DNA of 64,000 nt from Tetradesmus obliquus. Lineage: Eukaryota > Chlorophyta > Chlorophyceae > Sphaeropleales > Scenedesmaceae. The notes below the pieces were generated by a model, which saw only the letters and a list, made by a program, of their open reading frames with translations, did no database searches and was not told where the DNA came from. The stretch lies in NCBI GenBank assembly GCA_030272155.1, contig CP126200.1, forward strand, positions 3,844,001 through 3,908,000. Direction: 5' to 3'. This document shows, piece after piece, positions 56,734-64,000 of this stretch; position 1 is the first letter of the stretch, and every line of letters begins with the position of its first letter. The translations under genes were made by a program, and so were the position numbers.

Positions 56734-58375
56734 TCATGCTGTCTGCAGCATGCTCTGCTTGTGCAGCTCCCACACAAACAGGTACTCCAGCACATGCGCA
56801 ATTGCTGCAAACACGTGCATCAGCTGGTGAGAAAAGAAGGCATAGTCAAACACGCCAGGGAAGTGCTTCTCAGGAAAGCCTGCTGCAAACACCCAGCCGC
56901 CAAGCTGCAGCGACACAAACGTGCCAATGGCTAGCCACGTTGCTGGCGTTGGCTGCAGCTGTGCAAGCTCCTTGCCCGCCTGGTATGCCATGGGGAACCT
57001 GCGTTTGTAACAGCAGCAGCAAGCAGCCGTCAGATGCACTGCTGACAGCGCCAACTGACAAACTGTTGTTTACCAGCCAACACCAGAACATGCAACAAAG
57101 CACAAGCTTGTGACGTCAGCGCTTAGTGTGCCTCCCGCTCACCAGTAAGCCAGCACAATGGTGCCCACAAACACCACCATCTGCCCACGGTGCCGCTGGA
57201 AGTGCGGCTGCAGGGTCACAATCTCCCGCACGCCCATGCCTGCCACTAGCGCTGCACATCCGGTGTTGACGGCGATGCCAATCCAGCTGGAGTACACGTG
57301 CCATGACAGCGCAAAAGCGATGAGGATGGAAACCAGGAAGATGAACGCCTGGCAGCAGGAAGCAGCAGCATTTGACGCAGGGGCAGGACACAAGTGGATT
57401 TGGGTGCTGTGCAACACACATGGGAGACGATGGCAGACAGGTGGTGTTGCCAGCATGCCTGTGCAGCAGGCGCCGCCCTAACATCACATGCCGCACATGC
57501 AGTGGCCCCAGCAAACAACAAATCCGGCTACATGTAAGCGCCCTGCATGCCTGCAACCAGTGCGTGCAACCACAGATCAAGCTGTGCTGTGTGCACACCT
57601 GGTCCAGGCGCCGCCACAGGTTGTACACATCAACGTTGATGCCCCTGAACAGGTGGAAGCACACACTGAAGGGCATGTGTATCAGCACTGCCGCTGTAAG
57701 GGCCAGGAAGGGCACCACTGCCAGCGCAGAGCCATGTGTTGCCACAATGACCCAGGCCAGCATCGCACTGCTGACAACGCCGCCGGCAATCATCGTCCAG
57801 GCGTTGAATGTCTCAGTGTGCAGCTCAAACAGAGCAGCTGTGCAGCGTTTGTAGTCACCACCGCAGCGATAGCCCCTGCAAGCGGTGCACACAAGGTGTC
57901 GCAAGCAGTGGTGCATGTGTCGAAGGAACTGGCCAGCAGCGCCAGCAGTCTGAGGTGGCTGCTGGTTGTGCTAACTGCGAACTGTTATGCAGTGTTGAGA
58001 ATAACAAATTGAGTAGTGCTTAAGCAAACACAAAGGCTTTCCATTGTGCTGCTGGATGGTATGCTGTGCTGTCTGCAACCTGCTGCTGTTTGGTTGACCT
58101 GTAGCCTGGACCAGGATCAAAGCAACAATACAGGCATCAGGCCGCCTACTGTTTGTTACCATTTGGACACAATCCTCTCTCTCAAGACGCCAACAGGCAT
58201 GCTTGACAATGAGCTATGGCCAGCCCAGCACCTTCCTGCTTTGGACCCGACTCTTCTCCTAACTGCCCCTCGCTCACCTGAGCACGTAGGGGTACGTGAC
58301 GTATGCTGGAGCTTCATCTTTTGTCAATTCTGTTCTATACTTTTCGAACTTCGGGACAAGCTCTGTTGCAGACAT
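56734..58375 (-). CDS. PAQR family (adiponectin/progestin-receptor-like, HlyIII fold) membrane protein
   Basis: Four minus-strand exons in phase: 58278-58375, 57599-57875, 57143-57348, 56734-56998 (281 aa, usual size). After a short hydrophilic N-terminus comes YPYVLRGYRCGGDYKRC and LFELHTETFNAWT, the classic PAQR block before TM1. The metal-site residues of the CREST superfamily are present: Ser103 and His107 (SVCFH), Asp124 (RRLDQ), and His251-x3-His255 (SHQLMH). Seven hydrophobic helices can be drawn. Animal and fungal members are receptors or ceramidase-like hydrolases of the plasma membrane or Golgi; the ligand here is unknown. The ATG at 58375 is chosen because upstream in-frame sequence has no earlier ATG (GTG at 58462). 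Head-to-head with the U5-40K gene. Confidence 0.88.
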
Positions 58376-58863
58376 GCTACTGCTCGAGTCCAGCTGGTGC
58401 TGACTGTGGCGTGTCGCAGCGCTGATACGCCAGTTTGATCTATAGTTGAGCTCAGTCGCCACGAATAGCTCAGAACAAAGTAGTCAGCGAGGCACAGACT
58501 ACGTTCTACTTGCTGAGTAAAAGCCTCTTCTCTGAAACTGCAGCTTCTCTAACATCAGCGAGTTATACGCTGAAGCGGATGACATACTCAGAAGGGTGCA
58601 AGGGGGAAATTTGAGCGAGCTCTCAAACGCTCAAGTGCCAGAACACTGGCAGGTGGTGGGACTCCAAGTCACCGCCCACTCATTCCAGATTTTCCGATTG
58701 CAAACATGTTTGATCTCTCCAATGGTTTTGTGTTAGCAGTGGCCGCGGGAACATCATAAACAGCACGCCACTCTAGTGCTTGTTGTCCTCTTCATCAAAG
58801 TCGAGCGGTCTCGTTTATTGAAGTAGACTACTTATCAGTTGAAGAGCTCCCTGCACCTTCAAA
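58376..58863. promoter_or_regulatory. Bidirectional promoter region, PAQR (-) and U5-40K (+)
   Basis: 488 bases between divergent start codons with balanced composition, no CAG runs and no coding signal. Both promoters should be here; no specific element was recognised. Confidence 0.5.
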
Positions 58864-61456
58864 ATGGCTGCAGTGGGGCAGCGGAGGCCCCACTCGCCAG
58901 ACCACCTGCAGAACAGCCAAGCTTTAGTGAAGAGACAAAGAACGGATGATCAGCAGCTAATTATTGGATCAGTGACAAAAGATGTGAGCAGAGATGCTGG
59001 CCTTTGCATAGATGCTTTGAGCTAAGCTGGGTTCAGGAGCAAGCAGAAAGGGGATCCTACTGTTGCTGCGGCAGCCATTGCAGATATATGCAGTGCCACA
59101 GCCTGTCAGCCACAGCAACAGCTGCTGAAGTTACAACTACAACGCAGCAGCAGATCATCTGTCACTATGGCTGCCACTGCTGCTGAGCATTTCTGTGACT
59201 GTGGGTGCAGCGTGCGCGTGCTTTGCGCTGCACGTCTCTGGCACAGCAAAACAACACAACACTGCAGCTGCATCCGTGCAACAGCTACAGCAGCTACATC
59301 CCCCACATACCCAGGCACCCTCAAATCCGCCTGCCCCGTTCTGCGTTGCCTGTTTCTCCGCTGATTTCAAAACTCTTTTCCTGCAGGGCATCCGCCGCAC
59401 CTCCAACCTGCTGGCACCCATCATGCAGCTGGTGGGCCACGGGGGCGAGGTGCTCGGCATGCGGTTTAGCCCCGACGGCCAAACCCTAGCGTCAGCCTCA
59501 GCAGACCGCACGCTGCTGCTGTGGCGCACGTATGACGAGTGCGAGAACTTCATGATGCTACGCGGGCACAAGAACGCAGTGCTGGAGGTGCACTGGTTCA
59601 GCAATGGCGAGACGTTGCTGTCGTGCTCAGCAGACAAGAGTGTGCGCTGCTGGGACACAGAGGCGGGCGTGCAGGTGGGCGGAAGCGCAGTGCATTAGTT
59701 TGGACGCGCTTGCCGCACGCGGCAGATGTGCTGTTGTCCTGGCGCCTGTTTATATTGTATCCTGCGGTGCTGTGCGTTGCATGATGTCAAACGACTGATG
59801 TTGCCAGCACTGGGCTCACTTTTGCTGCTGTGTTGCAGGTGAAGCGGCTGTCGGAGCACACAGCGATAGTGAACAGCTGCTGCCCGCTGCAGCGCGGGCC
59901 GCCGCTGTTTGTGTCTGGCGGCGACGACAGCAGAGTCAAGGTGCGCTGGCAGCGGTGACAGCAACAACAGTCAGCAGCAGCAGCAGCAGCAGCGTCTATT
60001 GTTCAGCACAGCAGGAGCAGCAGAGGCACCGTGGAAGTGCCAACAGACATATGTGTGCAGCAGCAGCAGGGTGCATGCAGTACAGCGCAGACCACACCAT
60101 GAGGTGAATCGGCTGTTGGCGGGGCTGGCCTGTGGCTCGGTGCTCAAGGGGTGCAGAGGCATGTTGTTGCAGGCACTGCCATGTACATCTGCTCACAACT
60201 GTGTGTCTATCTTCACGCCTGACCCTGCCTGCAACCGTGTACAAACCGCCAGGTGTGGGACATGCGGTCGAAGCGCAGCATACAGACCATAGAGGCGCCG
60301 GCCCCCGTCTGCGCAGTCGCATTCTCGGCAGCCGGCGACCAGGTGTATAGCGCTGGTCTGGACAACAATATCACAGCCTGGGAGCTGCGCAAGGGAGCAG
60401 CAGGACTCACGCTGCAGGGGCATGCAGACACCATCACAGGGCTGCGGGTTAGCCCTGAGGGCAACCACCTGCTCAGCAACAGCATGGATAACACGCTGCG
60501 GATTTGGGACATGCGGCCGTACGCACCAGCAAACAGGTGCGCGCTCGGCGGAGTAAGGCAGATATTTGTTATACAGTATGATCTCACTGCAGCGCAGCTG
60601 CTGCTGCTGCTGTCATGCAAAGGGGGGCTGTTGCCTGTTGCCATCAGCTTTCTGCGCGCGTCTGTGCGGGCTGACAGCTTGTCTCTTTGAGTAGTGGCTA
60701 GGCGCTGAACAGAAGGGACATTGAGAGGCAATCTGCTTGGCGCAGTCGCATCACACACAGCCTGCATCACACAGCCTGCATCATGCGCTGTCGCCTGCTG
60801 CAGGTGTGAGAAGGTGCTGCACGGCCACCAGCACAGCTTTGAGCAGGGGCTGCTGCGCTGCGACTGGTCGCCAGACGGCAGCAGGGTGGCAGCAGGCAGT
60901 GCAGACCGCGTGGTGTATGTGTGGGACCCAGGTGGGCGACGACCTTGTTACTAATTGGGATTAGTAATCAGGATTATACTCCCAAGCAGAAGCAGGGAGT
61001 AGAGGATGGTGCATGCAGCAGCAGATGCCATAATGCATGCAGCAGCAGGTTCCACAATGCATGCAGCAAATATTTCGGCAGGGATGCAGCAGCTGGTGTC
61101 GCGTGGTGCACACACACCCACTAAGCCACGGCCCAGCAATTGGACATGCGCCAGCAGCACCTGCTGCTGTCTGTGTCGCCTCGCAGACTCTGGCGAGGTG
61201 CAGTATGCGCTGCCAGGCCACAAGGGCAGCGCTCACGCTCAGTTGTCGCCCTGACCACCTGCACTCACTGCGCTGACGCATGCATCGTGCCTGCTTTTGC
61301 TGCCTGTTCGGCCCCGCAGTGTCTGGCGAGGTGCAATATGCGCTGCCAGGCCACAAGGGCAGCGTGAACGAGGTTGTGTTCCACCCCAAGGAGCCCATCG
61401 TGGGCTCATGCAGCAACGACCGCACGCTGTTCCTTGGGGAGCTCGCGTACGCTTGA
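58864..61456 (+). CDS. SNRNP40: U5 snRNP 40-kDa WD40 protein (Prp8-binding)
   Basis: Six exons in phase: 58864-58983, 59387-59674, 59839-59940, 60253-60536, 60804-60931, 61320-61456 (352 aa; human 357). The N-terminus has ALVKRQRTDDQQLIIG, then APIMQLVGHGGEVLGMRFSPDG and seven WD repeats ending in WRTYDECENF, CWDTEAG, VKVWDMR, AWELRKG, RIWDMRPYAP, VYVWDP and a last blade closing with SNDRTLFLGEL. PYAPANRCEKVLHGHQHSFEQGLLRCDWSPDGSRVAAGSADR is cited here only in parts: PYAP...RC and LLRCDWSPDGS are diagnostic of SNRNP40 over other WD40 proteins. It is a nuclear splicing factor in U5 and the tri-snRNP. Exon 1 ends AAAGAT before GTGAGC, phase 0. A decoy head of the last exon lies at 61187. Confidence 0.92.
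61187..61240 (+). repeat. Decoy head of U5-40K last exon
   Basis: Behind TCGCAG the copy reads SGEVQYALPGHKGS, as the real exon at 61320 does, then diverges (AHAQLSP, stop). Joined to exon 5 it would restore Asp at the junction (PDSGEV), the residue usual in this blade. The real exon gives Val (PVSGEV). Confidence 0.88.
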
Positions 61457-61500
61457 GCAGCGCAGCAGCGGTGTGGAACTCGGAGAGCTGGCTGCTTTAG

Positions 61501-61756
61501 CGCACGCTGTTCCCCGGGGAGCTCGCGTATGCTTAACTGCTGAGCGTACGCTGCGTGGGCTTTGGCCGATTGCGTGTGCGTGAGCGGCTGAGCGTACGCT
61601 GCTCCTCGGCCGAGTGCGTGTGGGTGAGCGGTTGCGCGCCGCTGTTCCTTGGGGTGCTTGCGTACGCTTGAGCGGCTGGGCGTACGCTGCATGGGCTCTG
61701 GGCGATTGTGTATGTGTTAGCAGCATGCTGTTCCTTGGGGAGCTCGCGTACGCTTG
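61501..61756 (+). repeat. Tandem tails of U5-40K last exon, each with a stop codon
   Basis: The final coding bases (TLFLGELAYA plus stop, 61421-61456) recur at 61501-61536 (stop TAA), 61640-61671 (TGA) and 61722-61756 (TGA), linked by shorter GCGTACGCT/GAGCGGCTGAG units. The spacing of the three copies is irregular (about 80-140 bases). Confidence 0.85.
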
Positions 61757-61759
61757 AGA

Positions 61760-62821
61760 GTGCAAGCATTAGCAGTCGAGCAGAGCAGCAGTCAAGATTG
61801 GTGTGTGGCTTTCCTGCTGTGCGGCTGGGGCCCTCATTGAGCCGCACCTGTGTTTGGAAGTAGCAGCTGCTGGCGCACATGCTGCATGCGATGTGCAGTG
61901 CATGGGGTGCACTGTGGTACTGCAGCTGCAGCACAACAGGCCCCTGTGAATGCGGGTGTGTTTTGTGTGCAGGCAGTGCAGCGATGTACGCGTGGTGTGT
62001 GCCTCGATGTCGTCGTGATGCACCAAGCTGTGCCTGCCAGACTTAGCACGCCAAGCACTGCTGTGCAGCGGCTCAACTACGACCTTTCTCTGTTGTTAAA
62101 GCATCCTTTTGCTGAGCAGGATGCACATGACACACATTGCTGCTGATTCCAGCCTTCGTGCTTACTGTGCTATCCGACATCTACTTGTGCAAGCAACTGG
62201 CTGCGTTAAGGCAAGCTTGAAGGCATCAGGATGCAGGATGCACATGACTCAAGCTTGAAGGCATTACCTCGCTAGAGTGGTTGCAGCTACTGCAGCCTGC
62301 AGAGCCAGCATACAAAGATGTTCACGGCTGCAGCGTTGTCTTGTATCGGGCGTATTGGACTTCGTTTGTAAGTCTCCTGTTTGCTGTGAACCCCGTATTA
62401 TGGCTTTTGAGACTGTCCTGGTACCTCCACAAGTTCTGTCATCGACAGCAGTAGGTTACAGCAGGCCACCTACTGCTGCAGCTGCTGGGCGTCATGCTGG
62501 CTGTGCTGCAGCTGCTGGGCGTCATGCTGGCTGTACTTTGCCTAGCTCGGACCAGCCTAGATTAACAATGCCGGAAAGCTGATCAGAAAACGCCGAGTCA
62601 CCTTGAGCTGAGGTGTCATGTGTCAGGCCAGGGATGTTGTTCCGGAGTTGTCAACTACACTCTCGTGGCTGTGTTGCAGCCCATAATGAGCAGTTTTCTC
62701 GACACCCGCACACCATTTTGATGCCTCAACTGCATCAGCCTTGACTACACACTACGTGTCGTGTCCAGTGCTACTGGCTACGCCCATCTCCGAGACGCTC
62801 GAGTGCTGTTGAAAAATTCAA
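61760..62821. other. U5-40K 3' flank and upstream region of the last gene
   Basis: No gene supported. A TGTAA is seen at about 62369. A 33-base unit around GCAGCTGCTGGGCGTCATGCTGGCTGT is duplicated at about 62476-62535. From 62580 the sequence becomes balanced and should hold the promoter and 5' UTR of the gene that starts at 62822. Confidence 0.45.
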
Positions 62822-64000
62822 ATGGCTTCATTGGCGTCAAAGCACAGCATGAGCACAGCGTCGGTGCATCGGCCAGCGCCAGCGCTGCTGGCACCACGCG
62901 TGCTGCCCCAAAGGCACTGTCCAGTACACACCAGAAGCTCATTGGCCGATAAGATCAAGCACTCGCTGGACTTCAACAAGAAAGGGCGGCTTGAAGTCAT
63001 TGACAAGCTTTACAGGTGAGCAACAGGCTGCCCTGGAGCTGCTGCACGATCAAGGGGAGAACGCACCTGTCTGCTGCAGGACGGTGTTGGTGGTTTGCAA
63101 GCAGCAGACAGTACAGAACTTAAGCACACAAGCAACTTGTCTGCAGCGTCTTCTTGTCTAATTAATTCACAATTTGGTGCTGTACCTCAGCAGCATGCTC
63201 AGCAGCAGGCGTTTGCGCATGTTAAGTGATTTGAGCATGGGCACTGCAGTGCCATGCTGCAGCACCACAGCAGCGACAGTCACAGCCCTAGCCACCAACT
63301 TGCCTGCTGCGCCAACATGCCAGCCACCGTGAACTGTGCGCATACTTCTCACCTGCTTTCATGCGTGCACTGTCTCGGCTTGCAACCTCTTTTACCGCTG
63401 TGTGTCCCCTGTAACGGTCCGCTGCTCACCTGCTGCTAGCCTGGCATAGTGCGGTGCCTGGGACGCCCTTGCTGTCTTGAACGCTGCACTTGCAGCCGTC
63501 GCAGTGGCGAGCTTCTGCTGTGAATCACAATAAGATTGCACCTCGGTGGCTCATACACAGGTTTTGAGTGAACCTGTGCCTTGCCCCACAAGACAACCAT
63601 ATGGAATGCGTTATGGGGTGGCTCATCATCATGTTACCATCGACCCATAGCATCAACGTTCTAGGTTGGCTGTGCTGCAGGAACCCCAGCAAAGCGTCGC
63701 TGGAGGCTGTGCTGGCGGATGACTTAAGATGGGGGAGGAGGGCTACACCAAGAAGTTCACAAAAGCAGGTGGGCCTGCGGTTTTAAGGTCCTTAACTGTA
63801 GTGCTTGTGGTGGGGTGTGCAGGTGTGTGCGCGCATGCGTGCATGCTGTTAATTTGCAGGGCGCGGGTATGGTGCACACCTCCTACATGCAGGTGTACAA
63901 TTGGGTGTGGGTGACTGGGAAAAAGAGCGTTGTTGTGCTGTGGGTCCTGAGGGGGCTGTGGGGCTGTGCTGGCGGATGACTTCAAGATAGGGGAGGAGGG
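62822..64000 (+). CDS. Unrecognised protein with probable organelle transit peptide (5' part; runs off the window)
   Basis: Exon 1, 62822-63015, starts MASLASKHSMSTASVHRPAP, continues Ala/Arg/Ser-rich up to about residue 40 (transit-peptide-like), then ADKIKHSLDFNKKGRLEVIDKLYR. Exon 2 begins at 63681 (phase fits) and reads NPSKASLEAVLADD before a problem: the sequence DDFKIGEEG expected from the copy at 63964-64000 is frameshifted here by one missing base, giving DDLRWGRR. Ending at 63775 or nearby, it may join an exon at 63860-63891 (GAGMVHTSYMQ). I do not recognise the family. The frameshift may be a sequencing error, or exon 2 as written may be one of the decoy copies so common here and the true exon may be the one cut by the window edge. 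Confidence 0.5.

Noticed and set aside
1..64000. A prophage, plasmid, bacterial operon or metabolic gene cluster
   Set aside because: All supported genes are intron-rich eukaryotic ones of unrelated function; no mobile-element proteins were seen.

Overview
The window reads as nuclear DNA of a chlorophyte green alga, probably a chlorophycean (Scenedesmus-like is a guess). Reasons: very intron-rich genes with GT/AG borders; coding and non-coding DNA full of (CAG)n/(CTG)n runs, giving poly-Ala, poly-Gln and poly-Ser tracts; possible TGTAA polyadenylation signals behind some genes; and a plant/green-algal gene set that includes a kinesin-like calmodulin-binding protein (KCBP) and a plant-type amino-acid permease. 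Nothing points to a virus, plasmid or bacterium.

Layout, left to right: (1) 3' end of a FAR-17a/AIG1-like membrane protein (1-810, +). (2) Non-heme Fe(II)/2-oxoglutarate oxygenase of the isopenicillin-N-synthase-like class (3513-9299, +). (3) Bax-inhibitor-1/Lifeguard membrane protein (10949-12498, -). (4) SPRTN/DVC1-type DNA-protein-crosslink protease (13167-16919, -), head-to-head with (5) mitochondrial ribosomal protein uL16m (17455-19682, +). (6) Cytosolic ribosomal protein eL21 (20834-23921, -). (7) A poorly supported reading frame (25243-25743, -). (8) KCBP, MyTH4-FERM-coiled coil-kinesin motor (about 27 kb to 40226, +). (9) AAAP-family amino-acid permease (41763-46982, +). (10) Alpha/beta hydrolase with N-terminal membrane anchor (50444-53409, -). 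(11) PAQR/HlyIII-type receptor (56734-58375, -), head-to-head with (12) the U5 snRNP 40-kDa WD40 protein (58864-61456, +). (13) 5' part of an unrecognised, possibly organelle-targeted protein (62822 to window end, +). These are unrelated housekeeping, membrane and cytoskeletal genes; there is no operon or biosynthetic cluster. For ten of them a complete exon chain with consistent phases could be built by hand, and KCBP was built except for its N-terminus.

The most unusual property is spread over the whole window. Introns and 3' flanks in most of the genes carry tandem, diverged, partial copies of a neighbouring exon border, often with the splice acceptor or donor still attached. Many copies have visible lesions (lost AG, stop codon, frameshift, lost metal ligand). 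The best cases are the oxygenase (five heads of one exon plus a sixth partial copy; six copies of another exon's donor end), KCBP (at least nine exons affected), the permease, uL16m, eL21, SPRTN and the U5-40K gene. I read this as continuing intron growth by local tandem duplication of exon-intron junctions, leaving a field of decoy exons. Two near-perfect 27-28 bp intronic hairpins and a GC-AG intron are further points of interest.
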